From positions 75,334,488 to 75,398,487 of the forward strand of contig CM022297.1 of assembly GCA_011799875.1 (NCBI GenBank): 64,000 nucleotides of DNA. Reading direction: 5' to 3'. The position numbers and the translations under genes are program-made. Every line of letters starts with the position of its first letter. Position 1 is the first letter of the stretch. Below are positions 55,819 to 64,000 of this stretch, in pieces. Source of the stretch: Thinopyrum elongatum (lineage: Eukaryota; Streptophyta; Magnoliopsida; Poales; Poaceae). Under the pieces are notes generated by a model. It saw nothing but the letters and a program-made list of their open reading frames with translations. It was not told where the DNA came from and searched no databases.

Positions 55819-56462
55819 GGTCTTGTCACTCCTTATTCTCCTCATATCGATATCTCACCCAAAACTTGAAAACTTCAATCACACAAAACTTAACGGAACT
55901 TCGTGAGATGGGTTAGTATGATAAAAACAAATCATTCACTTTGGTACTGTCAAGATGAGATTCATAATTGTTCTCACACAATGCCTACTGTACCCTACAA
56001 TTTCTACAACTTATATTAAGTAATATAAGCCATAGAAACCATAAAACAAGCAAACTATGCATTGAAAACAGAATCTATCAAAAACAGATCAGTTTGTAAA
56101 TATCTGAATTAAGGTCATACTTATGTAACTCCAAAAATACTGAAAACTTAGTACAACATAGACAATTCGTATACCCATCAACTGTAAAAAATTAAAAAAA
56201 AATCCACGTTCCAGTAAAAGATAGGAATTTCTGTACTGGACGCAAAAGTTTCTGTTTTTGCACAGAATCAAGTCAACTATTACCCACACTATCCCAAAGG
56301 CATTACTTGGTACTTTATTGAAACAAAAGCTATAAAACATGTTTACTACAGTAGAATAATCATGTGAACACACAAAAACAGTAGGTAAAAGTGTTGGTTT
56401 GTCTCCCAACAAGTGCTTTTCTTTAATGCATTTTTAGCTAGGCATGATGATTTCAATGATGC

Positions 56463-57338
56463 TCACATAAAAGATAAGAATTGAAACATAACGGGAGCAT
56501 CATGAAGCATATGAATAGCACATTTAAGTCTAATACACTTCCTATGCATAGGGATTTTGTGATCAAACAATTTATGGGAGCAAGAATCAACTAGCATAGG
56601 AAGGCAAAACAAGCATAACTTCAAAAATGTCAACACATAGAGAGGAAACTTGATATTATTGCAATATGTAAAAGCATATGTTCCTCTCTCATAGTAATTT
56701 TCAGTAGCATCATGAATGAATTCAACAATATAGCTATCACATAAAGCATTCTTTTCATGATCCACAATCATAGAAATTTTGTTACTCTCCACATAAGCAA
56801 ATTTATTCTTATGAATAGTACTAGGAGCAAACCCCACAAAATAACTATCATGTGATTGGAAATTAAAATTATGATGACAAGTTTCATGGTTATCACTATT
56901 ATATATAGCATACATGTCATCACCATAATCATCATAGATAGCAACTTTTTTATCATAGTCAATTGAAACCTCTTCCAACATAGTGGATTCATCACTAAAT
57001 AAAGTCATGACCTCTCCAAATCCACTTTCATCAATATAATCATCATAAATAGGAGGCATGCTATCATCATAATAAATTTTCTCATCAAAACTTGGGGGAC
57101 TAAAAATATCATCTTCATCAAATATAGCATCCCCAAGCTTATGGCTTTGTATATCATTAGCATCATGGATATTCAAAGAGTTCATACCAACAACATTGCA
57201 ATCATGCTCATCATTCAAAGATTTTTTGTCAAACATTTTATAGAATTCTTCCTCTATCAATTGAGCACAATTTTCCTTTCCATCATTTTCACGAAAGACA
57301 TTATAAAGATGAACAATATGATGCAACCTCAATTCCAT
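56463..57338 (-). CDS. element C post-PBS ORF, unknown acidic protein with hydrophobic tail
   Basis: An uninterrupted 291-codon frame starts at ATG 57338 (ELRLHHIVHLYNVFRENDGK), about 100 bases after the primer binding site. The middle is rich in Asp, Glu and Tyr (KLGDAIFDEDDIFSPPSF, ESGFGEVMTLFSDESTM). It is followed by VDHEKNALCDSYIVEFIHD and YYERGTYAF, and ends with a hydrophobic Cys-containing stretch (KFPLYVLTFLKLCLFCLPML). Element A's broken ORF shares the ESGFGEVMTLF-like, CDSYIVEF and YYER blocks. The copy has no stop despite its host element carrying a large insertion. It sits where gag should be but shows no recognisable capsid, protease or zinc knuckle. Function unknown. Confidence 0.6.
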   Translation of the reverse strand: MELRLHHIVHLYNVFRENDGKENCAQLIEEEFYKMFDKKSLNDEHDCNVVGMNSLNIHDANDIQSHKLGDAIFDEDDIFSPPSFDEKIYYDDSMPPIYDDYIDESGFGEVMTLFSDESTMLEEVSIDYDKKVAIYDDYGDDMYAIYNSDNHETCHHNFNFQSHDSYFVGFAPSTIHKNKFAYVESNKISMIVDHEKNALCDSYIVEFIHDATENYYERGTYAFTYCNNIKFPLYVLTFLKLCLFCLPMLVDSCSHKLFDHKIPMHRKCIRLKCAIHMLHDAPVMFQFLSFM

Positions 57339-57435
57339 TTTTTTGCAGTTTTCTTTTTATAAACCAAACTAGTGATAAAACAAGAAACTAAAAGATTCGA
57401 TTGCAAGATCTAAAGATATACCTTCAAGCACTCAC

Positions 57436-57454
57436 CTCCCCGGCAACGGTGCCA
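57436..57454 (-). promoter_or_regulatory. element C primer binding site (tRNA-Asp type)
   Basis: Minus strand TGGCACCGTTGCCGGGGAG, differing by one base from element A's PBS; ten bases inside the 5' LTR. Confidence 0.8.
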
Positions 57455-57464
57455 GAAAAGAGCT

Positions 57465-59104
57465 TGATGTCTACTACGCAACTTTATTCTTGTAGACTCG
57501 TGTTGGGCCTCCAAGCGCAGAGTTTTTTAGGACAGTAGCAATTTTCCCTCAAGTGGATGACCTAAGGTTTATCAATCCGTGGGAGGCGTAGGATGAATAT
57601 GGTCTCTCTCAAACAACCCTGCAACCAAATAACAAAGAGTCTCTTGTGTCCCCAACACACCAAATACAATGGTAAATTGTATAGGTGCACTAATTCGGCG
57701 AAGAGATGGTGATACACGTGTAGTAATGATAGTAGATATTGATTTTTGTAATAGGAACAATAAAAACAGCAAGGTAGCAATTGATAAAACGGAGCACAAA
57801 CTGTATTGCAATGCTTGAAAATGAGGCCTAGGGTCCATACTTTCGCTAGTGCAATCTCTCAACAATGCTAATATAATTGGATCACATAACCATCCCTCAA
57901 CGTGCAACGAACAATCACTCCAAAGTTCTTATCTAGCGGAAAACATAAGAAGACATTGTTTGTAGGGTACGAAACCACCTCAAAGCTATTCTTTCCGATC
58001 AATCTATCCTAGAGATCATACTAAATAAACACCAAGCTATTATTTCCGATCGATCTAACCAAGAGTTCGTACTAAAATAACACCATATGATACACATCAA
58101 CCAACTCTAATGTCACCTAGATACTCCAATGTCACCGCGAGTATCCGTGAATTGATTTTATGATATGCATCAAACAATTTCAGATTCATAATACTCAATC
58201 CTACACAAAGAACCTCAAAGAGTGCCCCAAGATTTCTACCGGAGAAACAAGGACAAAAATGTGCATCAACCCCTATGCATAGATTACCCCAATGTCACCT
58301 CGGGAATCCGCGAGTTGAGTGCCAAGACATAGATCAAGTGCTCTCAAATCCATAAAAGTATTCAATCCGACAAAACAAAATCTCAAAGAGAAAACTCAAT
58401 TCATCACAACAAGATAGAGAGGGGAAAACACCATATGATCCAACTATATTAAGCGATACATCAAGATTGTGCCAACTCAAGAACATGAGAGGGAGAGAGA
58501 GAGAGATTAAACACATAGCTACTGGTACAAACCCTTAGCCCCGAGGGTGGACTACTCCCTCCTCATCATGGTGGCCGCCGGGATGATGAAGATGGCCACC
58601 GGTGATGATTTTCCCCTCCGGCAGGGTGCCGAAATGGGGTCTAGATTGGTTTTTCGTGGACACAGAGGCTTGCGGCGGCGGAACTTCCGATCTAGGGTTA
58701 TTTTTGGGGGTTCTGGAATATTTGGGAATTTATAGGGCGAAAAGGCGATGCGGGAGGCCACCGAGGTGCGCACAACCCACCAGGGCACGCCTGGGCCCCC
58801 AGGCATGCCTAGGTGGGTTGTGCCCCCCTCGGGGCACTCCTCTGGTACTTCTTTGGCCCATGTTGTTCCTTCTGGTCAATAAAAATTCTCCAAAAAGTTT
58901 CGCTGCGTTTGGACTGCGTTTGGTACAGATATTCTGCGAAGTAAAAAACAAGCAAAAAAACAGCAACTGGCACTGGGCACTATGTCAATAGGTTGGTCCC
59001 AAAAAATGATATAAAGTTGCTATAAAATGATTGTAAAACATCCAACAATGATAATATAACAGCATGGAACAAGCAAAAATTATATATACGTTGGAGACGT
59101 ATCA
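57465..59104 (-). repeat. element C 5' LTR
   Basis: 1,640 bp partner of 45316-46958. The U3 palindrome (58771-58822) is present but has lost CpGs by C-to-T/G-to-A change relative to the 3' LTR. Confidence 0.92.
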
Positions 59105-59109
59105 TCTTG

Positions 59110-59988
59110 CTGCCCCTTCTGTCACTGGGAAAGAACACCACACGATCGAACCCATCACAAAGCACCTCTTCCCATGGCAAGAAAAATCAATCTAGTTGGC
59201 CTAACTAAACCAAAGATTCGAAGAAGAAATACGAGGCTATAAGTAATCATGCATATAAGAGATCAAAGAAACTCAAATAACTTTCATGGATAAATAGATC
59301 TGATCATAAACTCAAAGTTCATCGGATCCCAACAAACACACCGCAAAAAGAGTTACATCAAATAGATCTCCAAGAGACCATTGTATTGAGAATCAAAAGA
59401 GAGAGAGAGAGAGAGAGAGAGAGGAAGCCATCTAGCTACTAACTACGGACCAGTAGGTCTACAATGAACTACTCACGCATCATCGGAGAGGCACCAATGA
59501 GGATGATGAACCCCTCCGTGATGGTGTCTAGATTGGATCTGGTGGTTCTGGAACTTGCGGCGGCTGGAATTCTGTTTCGTCGATTCCCCTACGGTTTTTG
59601 GATTTTCGGGGTATTTATAGCGCAAAGAGGCGGTGCGGGAGGCGGCCGAGGTGGGCACAACCCACCAGGGCGCGCCAGGGCCCCCAAGCACGCTCAGGTG
59701 GGTTGTGCTCCCCTCAGAGCCCTCCTCTGGTACTTCTTTGGCCCAACAGGTGTCTTCTAGTCCAGAAAAATTCTCCAACAAGTTTTGTTGCGTTTGGACT
59801 CCGTTTGGTACTGATATTCTGCGAAGTAAAAAACAAGCAAAAAATAGCAATTGGCACTGGGCACTATGTGAATAGGTTAGTCCCAAAAAATGATATAAAT
59901 TTGCTATAAAATGATTGTAAAACATCCAAGAATGATAATATAACAGCATGGAACAAGCAAACATTATAGATAAGTTGGAGATGTATCA
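59110..59988 (-). repeat. element B left LTR, segment 3
   Basis: Resumes CTGCCCCTTCTGTCACTGGG after the element C insertion and ends GGAGATGTATCA. It contains a GA microsatellite (59399-59423), a TATA-like GCTATAAATACC (minus strand, near 59615) and the 52-nt U3 palindrome (59656-59707). Confidence 0.88.
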
Positions 59989-60345
59989 GCATCCCCAAGC
60001 TTAATTCCTACTCGTCCTCGAGTAGGTAAATGATAAAAACAGAATTTTTGATGTGGAATGTTGCCTAACATGTTCATCACATATTCTTTTCTTTTGTAGC
60101 ATGGACATTTGGACTTTTATATGATTCAAAGCAATAGTCTAGTTTTGACATGAAGATTTAAATACTCAAGCATATCAACAAGCAACCATGTCTTTCAAAA
60201 TATCAACACTAAAGCAAGTTATCCCTAGCCCATCATGCTCAATCATTGATCCATTAATGAAACACATTTGCATATTAGCTACATCCAACGCTCAAGTATG
60301 ATCATAGTGCCCCTTAGTTGGTGCTTTATAAGAGAAGATGGAGAC

Positions 60346-60854
60346 TCAAAAAAATAAAAAATTGCATAAAGTAAATAAAAAGGCCCTTCGCAGAGGGAAG
60401 TGGGGATTTGTAGAGGTGCTAGAGCTCAAAGCGAAAAAATAGAGATAAAACATTTTGGGTCGCATGCTTTTCCTGTCAACGAAAACGATCAAGTAGTTCC
60501 CAATACTTTCCATGCTAGATATATCATAGGCGGTTCCCAAACAGAAAATAAAGTGTATTCCTTTTTCCACCATACTTTCACATTCCATGGCTAGCCGTAT
60601 CCACGGGTGCCGTCCATACCAACACTTTCTAAGGAATTTATTATTTGACAACATAAAGTAAATTCATTTTTCATTTTGGGACTGGGCATCCCTAATACCT
60701 TTGCCGTACTCTCGTGCAATGACAAGTGAATAAACACTAATCTTGAGAATAACACATCTAGCATGGAAAAATATCTGCCACCCCCTACCGTTTCATGAGC
60801 GGTACAAGCACACAAAAAGGAAATTATTTTGAAAATTAGAGATGGCTCATACAA
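60346..60854 (-). pseudogene. conserved 3' ORF region of element B, broken
   Basis: Minus-strand frames read LVFIHLSLHESTAKVLGMPS (60591-60854) and CWYGRHPWIRLAMECESMVE, FCLGTAYDISSMESIGNYLI (60346-60654). It is the counterpart of the region at 47397-47895 in element C. Frame changes split it. No domain recognised. Confidence 0.35.
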
Positions 60855-61452
60855 ATTTGCTTAGAACGGCACGGGAATACCGCATATAGGTAGGTATGGT
60901 GGACTCATATGGCAAAACTGGGTTTAAGGATTTTGGATGCACAAGTAGTATTCCTACTTAGTACAAGTGAAGGCTAGCAAAAAGATTGAGAAGCATCCAA
61001 CCAAGAAACAAAAAATCACATAAGCGAGCATGAAGCATAACTAACACCGAATAATGCACCACAAGTAGGATGTAATTTCATTGCATAACTATTGACTTTC
61101 GTGCTTGCATAGGGAATCACAAACCTTAACACCAATATTCTTACTAAAGCACAATTACTCACCAACATGACTCACATATCACTATCATCATATCTCAAAA
61201 CTATTACAAAGAATCAAGTTTATTTTGTCCAATGATCTTCATGAAAGTTTTTATTGTATCCCTCTTGAATATCTATCACTTTGGGACTAGTTTCATATAC
61301 TGCAATAAGTGTGTCCAGCAAGGATTCATGACTTAAAATAAAAAGCAAAACAAGCAAAGACTCATATAATACAAGACGCTCCAGGCAAAACTCATGATAT
61401 GTGACGAATAAAAATATAGCTCCAAGTAAAATACCGATGGTCGTTAGAAGAA

Positions 61453-61544
61453 AGAGGGGATGCCACTCGGGGCATCCCCAAGCTTAGTTGCTTATTTCTC
61501 CTTGAATATTGCCTTGGGGTGCCATGGGGCATCCCCAAGCTTAG
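61453..61544 (-). repeat. PPT-like double hairpin module (element B)
   Basis: GAGGGGATGCC...GGGGCATCCCCAAGCTTAG, then CCTTGGGGTGCC...GGGGCATCCCCAAGCTTAGG. Same arrangement as in elements A and C. Confidence 0.8.
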
Positions 61545-62200
61545 GCTCTTCTTACTCCTTATTCCTTCATCCATCATGATCTCACCCAAAACTTGAAAAC
61601 TTCAATCACATAAAACTTAACAAAACCTTCGTGAGATCCGCTAGTATAAGAAAACCAATCTTTACTTTAAGTACTGTATAAAACCCATTCAAATTTTGTT
61701 ATTGCATTATATCTACTGTATTCTAATGTTACCATGGCTTATACCCCCGATACAATCCATAAAATCATCAAAATAAGCACACAATGCAAAGAAAACAGAA
61801 TCTGTCAAAACAGAACAGTCTATAAAGACTCGAATTTTACTCATACTTCTGTAACTCCATAAATTCTTAAAAGTCAGGAAAGAAGAGGCAATTTGTATTT
61901 CGATCTTGTGTAAAAAAATTCAGAATTTTTCATCACTGCTGTGAATTTAGACAATTATTTTACTGGACGCAAAAGTTTCTTTTTTTCAACAGGATCAAAT
62001 CAACTATTACCCAACATGATCCCAAAGGCTTTGCTTGGCACATACACTAATTAAAACATAAAAAACACAATCATAACAGAGGAATAATTTTGCAAACACT
62101 CAATAACAGAAAGAAAAAGGCAAAAATAAATTTTATTCATTGGGTTGCCTCCCAACAAGCGCTATCGTTTTACGCCCCTAGCTAGGCAAAAAGCATAGAT

Positions 62201-63018
62201 CTAAGTATTGTCATCTTTCTTCTCATTTTCTGTAGATGTGTTCTTGTCAGGAGGTTTTGAAAAAATAACTTGAAACACATTATCCATAGAAATTTTAGCA
62301 TGATCAAGTTGCCTATCTGTGTATCCCCTTTGATTTCCGCCAACAATCCAAGAATATTGTTGATTGACATCATTGAAAACTTGTTGGATTATATCTAAAA
62401 CGGGAATTTCCTTTTTAAGATTCTCATCAAAAATTTGATTATTTCCAAGAAAATTCCTCAACATATAATCACTATTATAAAGGATCTCATTTATTACTAG
62501 TTTTTCATGGCTCATACCATAAAAATCAAAAATGTCCCTAGCCTCCCATACTATGTGATCAAATTCATTCATAAGAACATGGGTGGCTAACTTTTTAGCT
62601 TTCGGATCCTTTATAACTGGTAGCTCATAAAATAATCTTTGCAAGGTAGGGTGGGTACGGATAAATCTATTTTCAAGTTTCAGAACTAGTGCTGAAATAG
62701 CTTCCGCATAAGATTTAGTTCTTTTAAGTATAGGAGTATCATCAAGGGTCAAATTTCCAACACAATTGAAAAATTCTTGAATATGTTCTTTTCCCATAAC
62801 ATTCCCTTGCCCAAAACAAAGATTTTAGCATCAAGATTGCCATATCGTCCAATTTTAGGAGTAAGGCCATCATCTATTTCTGCCATACCAAAGTCACTCA
62901 TGGTGACAAGTTCAAGCAAATAAGAGATCTGACTAGAAAACGGCGAACGAAAAAGAGGGCGAATAAAACGGCAAATTTTTGTGAAGTGGGGGAGATGAAA
63001 ACGAGTGGCAAATGGCAA
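62201..63018 (-). pseudogene. element B post-PBS ORF, frameshifted, unknown protein
   Basis: The first frame after the PBS has SDFGMAEIDDGLTPKIGRYG and NLDAKIFVLGKGM. It shifts near 62770-62800 into a 198-codon frame (EHIQEFFNCVGNLTLDDTPI, KLENRFIRTHPTLQRLFYEL, FDHIVWEARDIFDFYGMSHE, DRQLDHAKISMDNVFQVIFS) ending at 62201. The predicted product is helical and unlike the ORF of elements A and C, although the LTRs and PBS are of one type. No known domain was recognised. It might be a divergent capsid-like protein, but this is a guess. Confidence 0.5.
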
Positions 63019-63079
63019 ATAATGTAAATTGCAAGGAGATGAGATTTGTGATTAGGAGCCTGATAGATGTTGATGATGT

Positions 63080-63098
63080 CTCCCCGACAATGGCGCCA
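63080..63098 (-). promoter_or_regulatory. element B primer binding site
   Basis: Minus strand TGGCGCCATTGTCGGGGAG, a two-base variant of the sites in A and C, twelve bases inside the LTR. Confidence 0.75.
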
Positions 63099-63110
63099 GA
63101 AATCCTTTCT

Positions 63111-63722
63111 TGATGGCTCGTGTCCGCGTCAGTATTTCCCCAAAGAGGAAGGGATGATGGAGCACAGCTACGGTAGGTATTTCCCTCAGCCCTCAGTATG
63201 AAACCAAGGTTATCGAACCAGTAGGAGAACCAAGCAACACTATGTAAACGGTACCTGCACACAAAGAACAAATACTTGCACCCCGACGCGTAAAAGGGGT
63301 TGTCAATCCCTCTCGGGTAAAAGATAGATTGGTTTGTATGATTTTGGATAAATAGATCTCATGATAAGACAAAATAAAATAAATAAAGAAAAAGTGCAGC
63401 AAGGTATTTTTGGGTTTTTAGAATAATAGATCTGAAAACAAAAACAAATAAAAATATATCTCAAAGCAAATATGATAAAGAATAGACCCGGGGGCCGTAG
63501 ATTTCACTAGTGGCTTTTCTCGAGAAAAATAGCATACGGTGGGTAAACAAATTACTGTTGGGCAATTGATAGAACTTCAAATAATAATGACGATATCCAG
63601 GCAATGATCATTATATAGGCATCACGTCCAAGATTAGTAGACCGACTCCTGCCTGCATCTACTACTATTACTCCACACATCGACCGCTATCCAGCATGCA
63701 TCTAGTGTATTAAGTTCATGGA
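63111..63722 (-). repeat. element B 5' LTR, truncated by the next insertion
   Basis: Starts TGATGGCTCGTGTCCGCGTC and is collinear with 37011-37026 plus 44617-45220. It breaks off after TTAAGTTCATGGA, where the left LTR continues with GAAACGGAG. Confidence 0.88.
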
Positions 63723-64000
63723 TGTAACACCCCGTGTATTACGCTACAGTAATCACCCTGTTGATAATGACAAGTCAGCATGTTTAACATTGCATAATCA
63801 TCATTAGCATCATGTTGCATTTCAACTCCTAACTCAGATTCAAATTTAAATAAAAGTGGAAAATAAAAGTTGTCCAACATAGAAACTAAATTATTCATTA
63901 AATAGCAAGTAAATCAGAGACTATTCTAAAATTGAAACCAACATCATTGGAGTTGGGTAAGTGACTCAAACATCCCCAAACAGTGACTTAAGACATTATT
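63723..64000 (+). mobile_element. start of another TGTAACACCCC element
   Basis: TGTAACACCCCGTGTATTACG begins abruptly inside B's LTR. The opening matches the ends of the elements at 20853 and 54663 (minus). It runs out of the window, so its size and TSD cannot be seen. Confidence 0.65.

Larger units (their letters stand above)
54669..56462. other. element C untranslated interior
   Basis: No ORF of note. It contains TAAGTGAAGC repeats (54684-54800) and two PPT-like hairpin modules (54991-55080 and 55728-55818). Confidence 0.6.
45316..59104 (-). mobile_element. element C: Athila-lineage gypsy, non-autonomous, 13.8 kb with nested insertions
   Basis: The LTRs are 45316-46958 and 57465-59104. 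A perfect target duplication TCTTG flanks the element (45311-45315 and 59105-59109). Joining the flanks restores B's LTR. The PPT is at 46959-46976 and the PBS at 57436-57454 (TGGCACCGTTGCCGGGGAG). Without nested element E the interior is about 4.2 kb, with one ORF after the PBS and a second short conserved ORF region near the 3' LTR. No pol seen. Confidence 0.93.
37011..63722 (-). mobile_element. element B: Athila-lineage gypsy, non-autonomous, interrupted three times
   Basis: The left (3') LTR is in three pieces: 37011-37026, 44617-45315 and 59110-59988. The internal region is 59989-63110 and the right (5') LTR starts at 63111. Both LTRs open TGATGGCTCGTGTCCG. A purine tract (AAGCTTGGGGATGC on the minus strand) adjoins the left LTR. 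A primer binding site (63080-63098) of the Athila Asp-tRNA type (TGGCGCCATTGTCGGGGAG) adjoins the right LTR. Only about 3.1 kb of interior and no pol. It sits in the Fatima-like gag; the left flank is TCTCC (37006-37010). The right LTR is cut at 63723. Confidence 0.88.

Noticed and set aside
58602..58991. 129-codon plus-strand ORF, similar ones at 59464-59909 and 46406-46834
   Set aside because: They recur only because they lie in homologous LTR U3 segments of elements B and C, across a palindrome and TATA region.

Overview
The window looks like Triticeae genomic DNA (wheat, Aegilops or barley type). It carries an Angela/BARE-1/WIS-like LTR, a Fatima-like gypsy element, several Athila-lineage gypsy elements with the wheat-typical TGATACGTCTCC terminus, a large CACTA transposon, a Stowaway MITE and Helitron 3' ends. 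I found no intact, clearly host-type gene. Almost everything after position 7,700 can be assigned to nested mobile elements, many closed by target-site duplications (TSDs) read by eye.

Left part (1-13,873): two Helitron 3' termini (ending at 1343 and 6843), a 5'-truncated decayed LINE (2010-4649), a degenerate minus-strand gene fragment (6880-7576), a solo Angela-like LTR with perfect TSD AATAT (7704-9452), a 114-bp tandem duplication, poly-G tracts, a Stowaway MITE (10872-11020) and a long-palindrome MITE (about 12206-12572).

Middle part (13,874-37,010): a minus-strand Fatima-like gypsy element. Its 3' LTR is 13874-14324. Next comes a plus-strand 'putative gypsy type transposon' (Transposase_28) ORF, which a 16,070-bp CACTA element (17717-33786, TSD TAA) splits in two. 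The C-terminal part of that ORF (33787-34195) follows, then minus-strand aspartic protease and gag (35464-37010). No reverse transcriptase or integrase is visible between the halves. The CACTA carries no recognisable transposase. It carries a DEDDy 3'-5' exonuclease-like ORF with one internal stop, several low-complexity ORFs, an intact three-exon B3-like gene, several tandem arrays, and a 3.95-kb solo-LTR-like insertion (20853-24805, TSD AACAA).

Right part (37,011-64,000): a nest of minus-strand Athila-lineage elements. Element B (starting 37011) sits in the Fatima-like gag. Its left LTR is broken by element A (37027-44611, near-TSD GTCCG/GTCTG) and element C (45316-59104, TSD TCTTG). Element C is broken by a long solo-LTR-like element E (48368-54663, TSD TTTAC), which is itself broken by solo LTR G (53478-54436, TSD ATGAG). 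B's right LTR is cut at 63723 by another TGTAACACCCC element that leaves the window. A, B and C have no visible pol. They keep an Asp-type primer binding site, a purine tract, one ORF after the primer site, and non-coding hairpin modules that copy the polypurine tract.

Family names are from memory of Triticeae repeats and should be read as likenesses. Boundaries, TSDs, frames and motifs were read directly from the sequence.
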